Notes: generated by a model from the letters alone, not told the origin. A stretch of 64,000 nt of DNA from Notamacropus eugenii (GCF_028372415.1 NC_092872.1:552994705-553058704), one strand, 5' to 3'. Shown: positions 21,832 to 32,676, counted from the stretch's first letter. A program made the numbers and translations.

Positions 21832-22000
21832 GAGTTGGCTGGATTCATAATAAGAAGGTCCAGATTGAGTCCTATCATTTGCTATATGTATTTACTTGGG
21901 CAAATCATTTTCCATTTCTGGTCTTGAGTTTCCTCATCAGTAAAAGGAGGGAGTTTGGACTGTAACACACCTAAGATTTCTTCCCATTCTAAATCTATGA
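21832..22000 (+). repeat. MIR-type SINE
   Basis: Order: aagaaggtccagattgagtc, ttgggcaaatcattttccat, gagtttcctcatcagtaaaa, ggagggagtttggactgtaa and ttctaaatctatgatcctat. Confidence 0.75.
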
Positions 22001-22069
22001 TCCTATCACCCTTTGTACCAGAATCCCCATTCCTATCCTTTGATTCTAACTGCAGTATTCTTGTATGCT

Positions 22070-22070
<1 letters not shown>

Positions 22071-22111
<41 letters not shown>

Positions 22112-22124
22112 TCACTCACTCACA
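22071..22124. repeat. (CA)n(CACT)n microsatellite
   Basis: A pure CA run is followed by four cact units (22107-22122). Confidence 0.95.
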
Positions 22125-22534
22125 CATTACCTTTGTAAAGCTCCTTGAGGGCAAAGACTGTCATATCTATGTTCTCCCTTTCCCTATGTAATAAACAACA
22201 ACAAAAAAAAAGCAAAAAAAAAACCACTTTGGATCTACCTCAACAATTAAAATAGGGACTTCCATAAAACTGACATCTAATAAATGTTATATGTTGAATT
22301 AAATGGAAAGCAATAAATTGCCACTTCTTACTACAACTCAATCCACATTTTCCCTTCTTCCTGCCAAGATAACCATAATCCAAGGTTTCATTTCAAAGAT
22401 GGAAAGCAGAACTGCATGAACTCAAAGTCAACTCTTCAAGGCTTAAATCAAAGACTCCAGGCCCTTACTCATTCTAACATTGCTATGACATAAAAAGCAG
22501 TAGGCCAACAACATCTCCTCTCTAGTATAATGTG

Positions 22535-22622
22535 TTCTAGGTAACTGCATCACAAAATGCTCCTTCAAGAAGTAAACTGACTGAGCAGCTGCATCACAAA
22601 CAGACCTTTAGGAAGCAAATTT
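22535..22622 (+). repeat. imperfect two-copy tandem repeat
   Basis: Two neighbouring units of about 45 bp share aactgcatcacaaaatgct / agctgcatcacaaacagac and ccttcaagaagtaaac / cctttaggaagcaaat. The second carries an E-box cagctg. The surrounding sequence (22440-22700) shows no transposable element. The function is unknown. Confidence 0.5.
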
Positions 22623-22939
22623 TCTATGTATATATGCAAAATAACCTCTTCCACCAGAGAGAACTAGTGAATGAATGGAAAAATCAAATTACATTTGAAA
22701 ATATCTGTTAAGTACTTATGCTCCTATCACTTTTTGCCTACACTATTTTTCTCATCTTTCATTTTTAAATTATATTTTCAATTTCTTTCCCTATTGTCCT
22801 CCACAATTTGAAAAAAAAGAAAATATGCATAATTAATCAGAAAAAAAGAAACCTGACAGAGAGGTTATGAGCTCAGGATACAATATAAAACATCTATATT
22901 TTGGACACAAAAACAGTGGAAATTTACTTGTACTATAGC

Positions 22940-23165
22940 AACAGCTGCTTATTAGTCTCCCTGTCTCAAGTCCTTTCTACAACTACATGCCCTCCCCCAA
23001 TCCATCTTCATAAAGTTGCCCAAGTGATATTCTTAAAACATAGTTCTTACTATGTCCCTCTCCTGTTCTAAAAGATTCTATGGCTCCCCAATGATGCTAG
23101 CATAAAATAAAAAGCCCTCTATTTGGCATTTAAAGCACTTTACAATCTGTTTCCAGGCCTACCTT
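22940..23165 (+). repeat. L2 LINE ORF2 end / 3' region
   Basis: It follows the L2 series ttagtctccctgtctcaagt, aatccatcttcataaagttg, ccaagtgatattcttaaaac, atggctccccaatgatgc and ggcatttaaagcactttaca. The same series is at 38880-39090. Confidence 0.8.
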
Positions 23166-23589
23166 TGGAGACTTATGAAAGGTAGTTAGGAACATGAGTC
23201 TGCTTATGAAAATAAGCAGTGACTAAGTGAAGTCAGTCTTGACAATGCCTGGGACATAGGTGTTCATAGCGATGTCTAAGAGAAACTTACTCTGACAGAG
23301 TCTGGACACAGCAACTGATCTTTAGAATGTGATAAGCTGAAGTATACTGGAGCTATGGCAACTCCAGAACTATTTGTTATATGACATGAGGCCAATACTT
23401 GATGATAGATCTACTTGATGATAGAACATAAGAATTTGGTTACTAACTTTAAACTAAAGGGTAATGCACAGAAAGGATCCAAAGTCTACATCTAGAAAGA
23501 TAAAAGACATTTGAAAGGACAGATTTCAGAAATGGATTAAAGGGAAATAACTTTCTCCTGTACTAACATTGTTTTTGTTATTTTCAAGT
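23166..23589. other. no feature recognised
   Basis: Unassigned sequence. No repeat or coding signature was recognised. Confidence 0.5.
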
Positions 23590-24020
23590 GAAATGTTTTA
23601 TATTTTTTTCTAATTATATGCAATAAATTCTAACATTCATTAAAAAAAAATTGAGTTCAAATTTTATCTCTCTCTCCCCTCTCCCCTACTTGAGAAAGCA
23701 AGCAATTTGACATGGTTTATATATATACACATAAATATGTGTGTATGCATATACATATATATGCAGTCATGCAAAACATTTTCATACTAGCCATGTTATG
23801 GAAGAAAACAGACTAAAAACAACAACCAAAAGGGAAAATAAAGTAAAAATAACATCTGCTTCCATCTGTAATCAGACTTCATCGTCGGTTCTTTCTGTGG
23901 GAGTTGGTTAACATTTTTCATCATAAGTCCTTTGGTACTATCTTGAATCATTGTATTAATGAGAAGAGCTAAGACATTCACAACTGATCATCATACACTG
24001 TTGTTGTTACTGCGTACAAT
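23590..24020 (-). repeat. L1 LINE 3' end, minus strand
   Basis: The plus strand is the reverse complement of the L1 3' end: a poly-A-derived start, ctctcccctctcccctact, gcaatttgacatggtttata, catgttatggaagaaaacag, ttggtactatcttgaatcat and acaactgatcatcat. A GT/AT microsatellite has expanded inside it (23718-23765). Confidence 0.8.
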
Positions 24021-24869
24021 AATATTGTCATTGTTGAGAGGAATAAGAAGAGCTAAGCAGGGGAATAGCTTAGAAAGAGTAAATCAGAGAAGTCATTGCA
24101 ATCAATGAGTTTGTTTGAAGTGCCATGGCCAGTGAGCACAGCACAGGTCAACTTAGTAGTAGTGGAAACATCTATTCAACAAAGAAGTTACTTTCATCAA
24201 GGAACTTTTATGAATAGTTCCTGAAGCAGAAAAACAAATCTAGATTTGTGATTTACCCAAAATGCATGAGTGTTCTTCTCTCATGTGCTTTGCCTCCAGA
24301 TTTCCATAACTATAGTCTAAGCCTTCCCCACAGATACTGAGTCAATTAACAAGAAAGAGTGACCCAGGTTTCTGTGTGATACATTTATTACTTGTGCAAC
24401 TGCTTTAATATATAAATAGCCATGATATTATTACTACTTTTGCCTATTGTTAAGTAAATGAGTAAAATATTTATGTTAAAACCTGTGTCATCATTATGAG
24501 TGGCTAGATTTGTGTAAATGGAAGCAAATTGGTTGGTATCTGAGATATAACAGGGTAATAACAGAGTTTGAGTGTAATAGTGTGGTAGTGATCCTTCTCT
24601 TTGAAGACTGGCCAGAGTGAAAGTATGTTGATCCAGTTATAGTCTGTACATTATCTCCTGTATGTGGGCTAGTGTGAGTAAGTCAGCCCCCAAAATGAGT
24701 GTGTCCATAGATATTGTGTCATATATGAGATAGTACGGGCAGCCACCCCATGCAAGGCAGCACACATGCATTACGCTTAAACCTATTACTTCCCTTCACA
24801 TACTTCATGACCTAGCATAACTGGCCTGCTTCCTGATCCTCACACTTTCCGTCTCCTGCAGGATATTGA
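24021..24869. other. no feature recognised
   Basis: Unassigned sequence between an L1 end and the split MIR. No gene signature was recognised. Confidence 0.5.
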
Positions 24870-25693
24870 AGTATAAAGAAAGCTGCTATTTGTTACCTGT
24901 GTCACCTTGGGCAAATAATTTCTTATCTCTTGAACTGTTTTTGAAAGAAAAAGTTGTGAAACTGCAAGTGGAAGTGAGGGAGACTCTGGAACAAAGTTCA
25001 GCGGCAACTAGTCTCCTCCTTTTCACTTGGGAGTTTCAAAGCCTTATCTCTGAGATGTCTTTTCTCTTTCTTCAGTAGGTTTCTCAATTTATCAGTTAGT
25101 ACTTTAACACTGTCCTGCAAATTCTGCACCATCTGTCTGTTCTTCCATTTCTCTTCTAAGTTTAGATATATGGGTGCTGGCTGCCTTTCTGGGCTATTGT
25201 TCCTTGTACTACTCTCTGACTCTCACGGGGCTGTCTGTGAGGATGTGATGAATGTCCCCATTTGCACTGCTTTGCCACCATCTTCTATGAACACATTCTT
25301 CAGCATGTTATATAGAAAGAATGTGTACTGACCCTGACTCAACTTTTGTGAGCTTTGCCCCATTTCAATCTTACTCACAGTTACACCTCGTCTCACTTGA
25401 TCTGAATGTGTGTGTCTTCTCCTGCGTCAGCTTCTTGGATCCGCTTTTCGGAGGAACTCGGTGAGGCAGACAGGCTACTGTTTCCTGTCGCACTCAGGTA
25501 TCAGCTTTTGACCCTGTCCTGATAGCTCCTGTACACTGTCTAGGCTTCTGGAGAGCCTGACTCACTCGGGGGGTTACTGAGGGACCTGATTACCTCAGCT
25601 GGGGTTCCTGAGGGACCTGACTCCCTCGGCTGAGTTTCTTAAGGGACCTGACTTCCGTTGGCTGAGATTCCTGCTCCTTCCCCCTGCTTGTGG

Positions 25694-25710
25694 CCCCACG
25701 TTGGGTGCCA
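25694..25710 (-). other. retroviral primer binding site, tRNA-Lys type
   Basis: The minus strand reads tggcacccaacgtgggg, one base from the tggcgcccaacgtgggg site of primate and ovine betaretroviruses (tRNA-Lys1,2). It lies three bases after the LTR end, the expected spacing. This motif is the main reason for the class II call. Confidence 0.85.
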
Positions 25711-25713
25711 AGT

Positions 25714-26087
25714 TGCTATGGTGACGGCATAGCTTACCGAGAGGAGCAAGTCTTATGCCTGACCAGCAGGCTGCTTGTCCTCCTGTGGAGCTCACGAGTA
25801 AAAGAATGAGGCAGGAGAGCGGGTCATGAAGCAACTCCAATTTATTCAAGCAAGCACTCTGATTATATAGTCTTTGCCAGCTAGCCCAGTGAACCATGGT
25901 AACACACACAAACAAACCCGAAGCTATAGTAATGAACGCAAGCTGGAACTATAGTGACAAAAACAAACCAGGGGTGGGGCCATCCCTTCCAGCGCCATCT
26001 TATTCACCCTTCCCTGCACTGGACTCAGTTTACCCGATGTCCGTCAGTGTGGCATCCCAGATGGTGTGGCAGTCAGCGCCCCTTACA
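25714..26087 (-). repeat. class II ERV LTR
   Basis: About 374 bp bounded by TG and CA on the minus strand. The plus strand has tttattcaagcaag near 25842, so the minus strand carries an AATAAA-like signal at the place expected for R. Bases 26088-26093 (cctcat) are the likely right-hand target duplication; the matching left copy was not found, as expected for a truncated element. Confidence 0.75.
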
Positions 26088-26189
26088 CCTCATCAGTGAA
26101 AGGAAGGAACTTGGACTACATCACATCTAAGGTTCCCATTGTAAATTTATGATCTATGACCCATGAAACATGCAGCCTCTAGCCCTGAT

Positions 26190-26512
26190 ATGCATTGTTT
26201 CTTTCTCTTCACTTCTAAGATCCCTAGCTTTTTTCATTGCTCACTACGTGCTGCTCTGCCAACACAAGGACTTTCCTGATGCCCTTAGCTTTTAGTGTCT
26301 ACCCACTTCCCAAATACTAGATACAGATAGATATAGATGTATAATGTTTATATGCATATATATATATATGCACTTTGTATACATTTCATATAGATGTATA
26401 TGAGTATATTTGTTTCTCTTGCATGGCTTTGTCTTTGCATGTCCAAAACCTAGTATATTCCCTAATACATTGTAGGTACTTAATAATAATGCATGCTGAT
26501 TGATTATCTACC
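26190..26512 (+). repeat. L2 LINE 3' end with an internal AT microsatellite
   Basis: L2 phrases are ctttttcattgctcactacg, tttgtctttgcatgtccaaa, cctagtatattccctaatac and attgtaggtacttaataata. A tatatatata tract at 26330-26400 has expanded within it. Confidence 0.6.
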
Positions 26513-26877
26513 TGTCAGGAACTAGTAATGCAAAGACAGAAGCAAAACAAACCCTTTTTCTCCATGAGTTTACATTTTTATGTGCAAGATAAAGACAGAG
26601 AGAAATGAAGTAGAGATAACATTTTCATCCACATGTTGTCTATCCATTGTTTTCTATATGTAGCTTATAAAAAACCTAATGATAGCCTATAATTCTACTT
26701 TTAAATTTTTTTATAATTCCACTTATAAAGTTATCAATAGTGTAACCCTATCAATGAAGGGGTATGCTTGAACCTGCTAAGCTTAGGAGAGTGGATTGTT
26801 AAATTTTGAGTAATTTTATAGCTCAAAAATTGGCAAACATTATAAATCAAAGATCAATATATTGTTTTATTGATTAA
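26513..26877. other. no feature recognised
   Basis: Unassigned AT-rich sequence. A fragment ttggcaaacattataaat at 26829 resembles the hAT-type end nearby but is too short to assign. Confidence 0.4.
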
Positions 26878-27340
26878 GGCCAGGATCAGCCAAATATAGC
26901 CTGTACCAATAACAATAGCTAACATTTATCTAGCACTTAGTATGTGCCAGACATTCTGCTAAGTGCTTTACAATGAGAATTTCATTTGATGCTTACCACA
27001 ACCTAATTGGTGCCATTATTATCCCCATTTTACAAATGAAGAAATGGAGGCAAATAAGTGTGTTGCCTAGGGTCACAAAACTGGTAAGCATCTCAGACCA
27101 GGTTTTAAATCAGATCTTCCTGATTCCATGACAAGAGTAGACACTAGTTCTAACTACTATGCATGCTAACTTCGTTGAAATATGACATTCTACTTTCAGG
27201 AGCTAAGAATGATTAAAATTTTTTTAAATAATATAAAACTTTATTTAATGATGTAAAATCATGGTTAGCTAGACAAGTTATACAAAAATAGGTGGCAGAC
27301 TGAATTTGGCCTGTCATCCATAATTTGCCAATTCCTGATG
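26878..27340. mobile_element. possible non-autonomous hAT (Charlie-like) DNA transposon, split by a MIR
   Basis: The left end is caggatcagccaaatatagcctgt (first 20 bases caggatcagccaaatatagc). The right end, read on the minus strand, is caggaattggcaaattatgg. Both resemble the caggggtcggcaaactatgg end of Charlie-group hAT elements, and the internal phrase ggtggcagactgaatttggc also fits. Candidate 8-bp flanks (attaaggc / atggagac) match only in part. An antisense MIR occupies 26905-27155. No transposase is present. Confidence 0.4.
26905..27155 (-). repeat. MIR/THER-type SINE, antisense
   Basis: A well-preserved antisense series: aacatttatctagcacttag, tatgtgccagacattctgct, ccattattatccccatttta, caaatgaagaaatggaggca and gggtcacaaaactggtaagc. 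Confidence 0.85.
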
Positions 27341-27714
27341 GAGACAAAAGAAAATAATGGAGAAAATTTAATAATTCTGACATCTTAAAAGTGTCTTGTG
27401 CATATATTTTTTTTTGAAAGTCAGTTGTCAAACATTTACCAGCACAACATTCCCTGAATGTCAACAAAAGCTGTAAAAATTAAGAGAACAATGATGATAA
27501 AATTGCATAAAATATCTCTATTTGAAAACCTACATAGCAAATATTTGATCCCATAATTTTTTCATATCACCCATTCTCTTTAAATTCCATTTTATATTGA
27601 AGGTTATATTTTTGCCAATACCACATTTACTAATCAGAGGTGAAGAAATATGTAACAGCAAAATAAAGGGTTCTATTTCTTATATTAAATTAAAATCTTT
27701 AGCTAAATACAAGC
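27341..27714. other. no feature recognised
   Basis: Very AT-rich unassigned sequence. No repeat or coding signature was recognised. Confidence 0.5.
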
Positions 27715-27755
27715 AATAAATTAATAGTTACTAAGCACCTGCTATGTGCCAGGCA

Positions 27756-28301
27756 TATGGGCACAGAGACAACTGTATGGTTTAGTGGGTAGAACACTGG
27801 GCCTGGAAGCAGGAAGACCTCAGACATGCACTAGTTGTGTGACACCTTTGTTTGCCTTAATCCACTTGAGAGGAACATGGCAAATCGCTGCAGTATCTTT
27901 TTTTCCAAGAAAACCAGATGGACAGTATTGGTGTGATATGGTCTATGTTTGTCCTTCATTGCCAAATAAGACCTTGCCATTAGAGAAATAATGACATGTC
28001 TTTCACTTGACTTTGTTTTGAGTGAGGGAGGGCTGTGCAGGTTACCAGTCTCACTTCTCCTCCAGAGCCACCTGAATCCAGTATCAGGATAACTGGAGAT
28101 GACCCAGGATGACACAATTGGGGTTAAGTGACTTGGCCAAGGTCATGCAGGTAGTGAGTGTCAAGTGTCTAAGGTGAGATGTGAACTCAGTTCCTCCTGA
28201 CTCCTGCACTGGTACTGTACCCACTACACCACCTAGCTGCCCCTATGCTATGGTCCATAGGTTCACAAAGAATTAGATACAACTGAAAAACTGAATAAGA
28301 A
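27756..28301 (+). repeat. tRNA-derived SINE with BovB-like tail, inserted in L2 and split by another SINE
   Basis: The left part (27756-27943) has gtttagtgggtagaacactg, ggcctggaagcaggaagacc, tgcagtatctttttttcca and aagaaaaccagatgg. The right part (28249-28301) has the tail end ggtccataggttcacaaaga, attagatacaactgaaaaac. Its target duplication is atgtgccaggca, found at 27744-27755 and again at 28302-28313. Confidence 0.85.
27944..28248 (-). repeat. full-length tRNA-derived long-tail SINE, minus strand
   Basis: It is the reverse complement of the family at 12127: it opens with tatgtttgtccttcattgcc and closes with ccacctagctgcccc. The short sequence tatggtc lies on both sides (27937-27943 and 28249-28255), a plausible target duplication. 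It split the SINE above, so it is the youngest of the three layers. Confidence 0.9.
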
Positions 28302-29284
28302 ATGTGCCAGGCACTTTGCTAACTGTTGGAGAGACCAAAAATAATCCTCAAGCAAATTAAAATCTAATGGGGCAAGACAACATGTAAACAAATATATGCA
28401 AAGGAAACTATACATAAGATAAATAGTACATACTTAGTAGAGAGAAGGTACTGGAATTTTGAGGGAATAGGAAAGTCCTCCTGCAGAAGGTCAGATTTTA
28501 GTTAAGATTTGAAGAGAATCAGAGAGGTCCATAGTTAGAGCAGAGGAAAGAGAACATTCCAGATATGGGGGATGGCCAGAGAGAATGCCTAAAGGGAAGA
28601 GGGTTAGTAGAACAGCCAGGAGACCTGTGTAGGTAGATTGAAGAGTACTTGTGGTAAGTAAGGAGCAAGAAAACTGGAAATGTAGGAGGAGGCTAAGTTA
28701 TGAAGGTCCCTAAATAGCAAATAGAGCAATAGGGAACTTTTTTAGGCAATAAGGAGTCAGCCCCTGGAGTTTATTGAAATGGAGATCAGGGTGACAAAAT
28801 CAAACCTGCATTTAAGGAAAATCACGTTAGTAGATGAATGGAGTTTGGATTGGAGTAGGGAAAGACTTGAGGCAGGCAGATTCATCAGCAGGTGATTGCA
28901 GTAGTTGTGAGGTGTAAAGTGATATGGACTTATGAAAGAGTATTGTCAGCATTGGAGGAGAGAAGTGGCCATATTGGTGAGATATTTTAAAAGTGAAGTC
29001 AACAGACTTTGGCAATAGATTGGATATGAGAAATGAGAGTTAATGAGGAATCCAGGATGACTCTTCTGTTAAGATCCTATGGGACTGGGAGGATGGCGTG
29101 ACCTTCTACAGTAATAGGGAAAGTAGAGATCAAGAAGAGTTTAGGGGAAAAACACAATAAATTCTGTACAATGTCAGATTCTGCAGAGAACTCCACCAAT
29201 CAATCTTTAGTCAAAGAGAAATGTGGATCTCAGAGTTAAGGAAACATAAGAGACTAGTTGGGTCCTCTAATTTTACAGATACAT

Positions 29285-29345
29285 TACTGGTTGTTTTTCT
29301 TCATTCTTGAAAGAGGACCAAACTGACATTACTAGCTAGAGTCAA
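29285..29345 (-). repeat. SINE/RTE tail fragment, minus strand
   Basis: The phrase ttcttcattcttgaaagagg, accaaactgacatta resembles the reverse complement of a SINE long tail. It is short and diverged. Confidence 0.4.
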
Positions 29346-29514
29346 ATTTCACTATGTCTGACTGACTGATCAGACCAATATGAACTCAGAGTGTACTACT
29401 ACAGGTCAGGCACAATACTGAGGTCCAGAGAGACTACATTAACTTATCTAGGATGAGTTGTGAGGATCAAATGTGGTACCTCATATACAGTACTTTGTAC
29501 ACTGTACCATACTA
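29346..29514. other. short unassigned stretch
   Basis: No clear repeat was recognised; part may continue the SINE fragment to its left. Confidence 0.4.
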
Positions 29515-29705
29515 AATAATTATTATTATCTCATCTTGTATCTACATAGCTGTGTGCATGTTCTTCTACTTCCCTTCATTAGAATGTGAGTTCATTGATG
29601 GCAGGAACACAAATTTTGGGCTTTATTTTGAATCCCTAGCACATCATGGTGCCTGGAATTTGATAAGCACTTAAACATTTTCTGATTGACCAATTATTTA
29701 CTAAA
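29515..29705 (+). repeat. L2 LINE 3' tail
   Basis: It reads cttcattagaatgtgagttc, attgatggcaggaacacaaa, tgaatccctagcacatcatg and gtgcctggaatttgataagc. Confidence 0.8.
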
Positions 29706-29854
29706 TTATTCATTTTGTGGCATTATGATGACAGAATAAAAAATAACCCAAATTTTCAGTTTCACTGTATTTTTTGCCCATTTGTCTTTTATTCAGAAAA
29801 AATCATCAAAGCAAGAAAAAGTTACATGGTGCTCAGCAAAGAGCATTCTGAGGA

Positions 29855-30010
29855 ATAGATAGAATCACAGAATGATAGGACTGAGAAGGACCTTGATAAT
29901 TCCCTTGTCCAAGCCCCTTATATTACAGAGGAGAACACTGAGGACCAAAGAGATTAAATTGGTTGGCCCACCTCACATTGCTAGTTGGAGATGAAGAAAT
30001 CTCAATATAT
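29855..30010 (-). repeat. CR1/L3 3' end, antisense
   Basis: It reads agaatcacagaatgatagga, ctgagaaggaccttgataat, cttgtccaagccccttatat and gaggaccaaagagattaaat. Confidence 0.7.
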
Positions 30011-31464
30011 TACAGGAGAATGCTATGGCTACTAGGTCTGTTACTAGCTGTTTCAGCTCCCTACCATTCCATTCTTGAAAGGCAATCTGCAAAATAATCA
30101 CAGAAAACCAACGATCTAAGATATATAAAACAAGAAGCAAGTAGTCACTCAGGAAGTGAGTTCTACTCCATCCAAGTAGATTTTAAGCAGCAGCTATAAT
30201 CAGAGCCAGGCAATTTTCTCATCATCCTAAAACGTATGTCATCTGGGCTCACTGATTTATATATGTCCAAAATGTACAAGTATTCCCTTACCTGCTTCTT
30301 GCCAAAGGTGACTTTTACAAAGTTTTCATTCCTCCCTAATTATTCCAGTTTTTCTTCTTTTCTTTTTCTGGTTAAATATAGAAAGTCTCAAGTGAATTGT
30401 ATATCTCCATTCAGTCAGTACTGTATGTATCTTTTCACTGATTACTACATTTCTTGCTATCTTTTTCATCCACTAAAACATCTGATTATTAGAAATGTTT
30501 ATCTTTTTTCCTCTCTGTCATCTATTCTTTCTTTTATTTTCCATTTCCAGTTAAGTTTTCAAATTACTGTCTTGGGAAATCAAAATGGGATGTACTCGCC
30601 TTCTTCTCAGAAACTTGGTCAAACTTTAAATGGGAAATAATTTGCTTTAATAATAACCATCTTTGAAATGTGAATGATTTGGTTAGTTTTTAATGGTCAT
30701 TTCCCCCTCTCTGAGTTTCTGAGTTTTTTTTTTCTTATGGGCTATTATGGTTTTTTCCACCTCTATTTTCTTATGATTTTCTGATTCTTTGCACCTGCAC
30801 AGGACGAGCTAAATTTCTGAGAGGGGTTCACCTGTCTGCCAGTGGGTAGGCATCCACAGACATGGAATTAAATACCATATGTGATGTATCTAAGTTCTGA
30901 TCTTTGTCAAATATCGTTGTCTAATGTCTCGTCTTAGAGCAGAAAATTCAAGTCAGGAAAGGTCCTACAAACCTGGGCAGGTTTTAGCTATAGTGACAGT
31001 GACAGATGAGTATCTGTTATCAGAGAACTTACCTAATTAAAGTGAAGAAAGGCTTATCACAAAATAGCTTTCACCAGTGATGAACTTTTTTAACTACAGA
31101 GGCTCCAGAAGACTAGCTACAAAAGCATCAAGAAGTTGCAATCTGTGTTGGTGGCAGGAGTAGAAACACTGATTAAGTCACACATACTTGAAGTGTTGGA
31201 GTAAGAAAATAAGTGATATGCTTATCAGCATATTTCTACTGAAAAAATATGGCATGGCCACTGAATTAGCAGAAGATTTACAACACCTTCTGTTCTAGCT
31301 TGCCCCCACTGATTGACAGAATAATCTGTTGGAGGAAGAAAAAAATCCCTTTCTTATAATTGGAACAAGCACCAAGTAAGTATTTTAAACCCAAAATGCA
31401 CTTTGAGTCATAGGCACCATTTTTGCTTTTCTTTTGATTCCCAAGGTTTTACAACAACAAAGGC
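30011..31464. other. long stretch without a recognised feature
   Basis: About 1.45 kb. The 134-codon open frame at 30236-30640 is Phe/Ser/Tyr/Leu-rich, as expected from T-rich DNA, and shows no domain or splice context. No repeat family was recognised apart from short poly-T runs. It could be old, unrecognisable repeats or unique sequence. Confidence 0.45.
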
Positions 31465-31708
31465 TACTTTGGTTGTTCAGTCATTCCATTCATGTCTGAC
31501 TCTTCATGACCCCATTTTGGGTTTTCTCAGCAAAGATACTGGAGAAGTTTGCTATTTCCTTCTCCAGCTCATTTTATGAATGAGGAAGCTTAGGTGAACA
31601 GGGTTAAATGTCTAGGTTAAGTGTCATAAAACTAAGGCTTGATTTGAATTAAGGTTTTCCTGACTTCGGACATGGCATTCTATCCACTGAGCCACCTAGC
31701 TGCCCAGT
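31465..31708 (-). repeat. tRNA-derived SINE with BovB-like tail, minus strand
   Basis: The plus strand is the reverse complement of the family: gttgttcagtcattccattc, atgtctgactcttcatgacc, ccattttgggttttctcagc, aaagatactggagaagtttg and, at the end, ccactgagccacctagctgc. It is nearly full length. Confidence 0.9.
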
Positions 31709-32034
31709 ACAGTACCTAGAATGTGTGGAATGCTTGATAACTGGTTTTTAATTGATTATTTAGATGATTTTTAGTTCATGATATACTTTTATTCAGAATT
31801 TTAAAAGTACATGTATATGTTTTTTGGGAGAAGGAAATGTTATGTGGTTATCAGCATAGTTATAAGCATAGATCATATGATTTTGCTTATTTGAAGCAAT
31901 GTCATTGATATTGTATAGTATATTGTAAACTGAATCCTTTACAATATCCCCAAAACCTTTGTAACCTTATTCGGAATATCTCTAAGACTCAGATCAGATG
32001 GCTGGTAACAATTATTCTTTACTCAAAATCTTGG
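31709..32034. other. no feature recognised
   Basis: Unassigned AT-rich sequence, with an L2/MIR-like tail phrase (gtacctagaatgtgtggaat) at its start. Confidence 0.4.
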
Positions 32035-32140
32035 TGACCATGAGAAAGTCACTTAATCTCTGAGTGCCTCGTGAACTAAATGAGGGTTTGAATTAGTATA
32101 CTTGATTTGTCATCTTATGATCCAAGCTAGTGCTTTGTAT
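32035..32140 (+). repeat. MIR SINE fragment
   Basis: It reads gaccatgagaaagtcactta, atctctgagtgcctcgtgaa, aatgagggtttgaattagta and cttatgatccaagc. Confidence 0.6.
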
Positions 32141-32676
32141 TACATCAATAGAATAACAGATTACTGACAGATCAATTTTAGACACCATTCCTAGGGAGCC
32201 TAATGTCCTTTATAAATTATTTTTACCAACCTCAGTGTTATACAGCCTGTTGATGATAATACATGGAAATACCTACTTATCATAAAATGTATTCCATAGT
32301 GGACTTCTCAGTAATGATCATCACTTCCTCAGTTTGGGCATTTGAGATCACGTTAGCTTCTAAATTAGGTGAATATTGAAGAAATATGTTTGGCCAAGGA
32401 AGGACAGTCAGAGAAACCTGATTGTTCCTATGGATCTTGCAGCAACAACCAAAGTGTTGAAATGAAGACACCTGCACTTTCTATAGGTGTAGAAACCTGA
32501 GTTTCCACATGTACAGGCAATGCCAGTGCAGTAAGAAAAGAAGCAGTCTTGGAAAACATTTCATTAAAATGTTTACAAAGGTGGAAAAGGTTCTCTGACT
32601 CCAAGTCTAAACAACACAGTATAAATGGAAGCACAATTCCAACACTATGCTACTATTGTAATGATTTAAAGTACCC
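32141..32676. other. no feature recognised
   Basis: Unassigned sequence. The two short minus-strand frames here have no recognisable family. Confidence 0.5.

Larger units (their letters stand above)
24945..26087 (-). mobile_element. class II (betaretrovirus-like, ERVK group) ERV fragment: LTR, leader and start of gag
   Basis: On the minus strand the order is LTR (26087 down to 25714), primer binding site, leader, then a gag-like start near 25370 (Met-Gly-Gln opening) running to about 24945. The LTR begins TGTAAGGGGCGC and ends GCA. The element is incomplete: only one LTR and no pol or env were seen. It has higher GC and more CpG than its surroundings, so it is fairly young compared with the MIR it interrupts. 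With a single LTR its age cannot be estimated from LTR divergence. Confidence 0.75.
24870..26165 (+). repeat. MIR-type SINE split by a class II ERV fragment
   Basis: The left part (24870-24944) reads tttgttacctgtgtcacctt, gggcaaataatttcttatct. The right part (26088-26165) reads cctcatcagtgaaaggaagg, acttggactacatcacatct and tgtaaatttatgatctatga. These are consecutive parts of a MIR, so the ERV between them is younger. The left boundary is uncertain. Confidence 0.6.
27715..29200 (-). repeat. L2 LINE, antisense, about 900 bp, split by nested SINEs
   Basis: The 3' end is at 27720-27755 (ctaagcacctgctatgtgcc). After the SINE nest it resumes at 28302 and runs through antisense 3' UTR and ORF2: ggggcaagacaacatgtaaa, ggaaagtcctcctgcagaag, gaacattccagatatggggg, ggaggctaagttatgaaggt, gggtgacaaaatcaaacctg, gacttgaggcaggcagattc and gaatccaggatgactcttct. 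It is one of the longest L2 pieces here. No open frame survives on the minus strand. Confidence 0.85.

Noticed and set aside
27831-28115. 94-codon minus-strand frame
   Set aside because: It lies within nested SINE copies and matches their reverse translation.
30236-30640. 134-codon plus-strand frame, one of the longest outside simple repeats
   Set aside because: The residue mix (Ser, Phe, Tyr, Leu) is what T-rich non-coding DNA gives; no domain, no homology that I recognise and no splice or promoter context.
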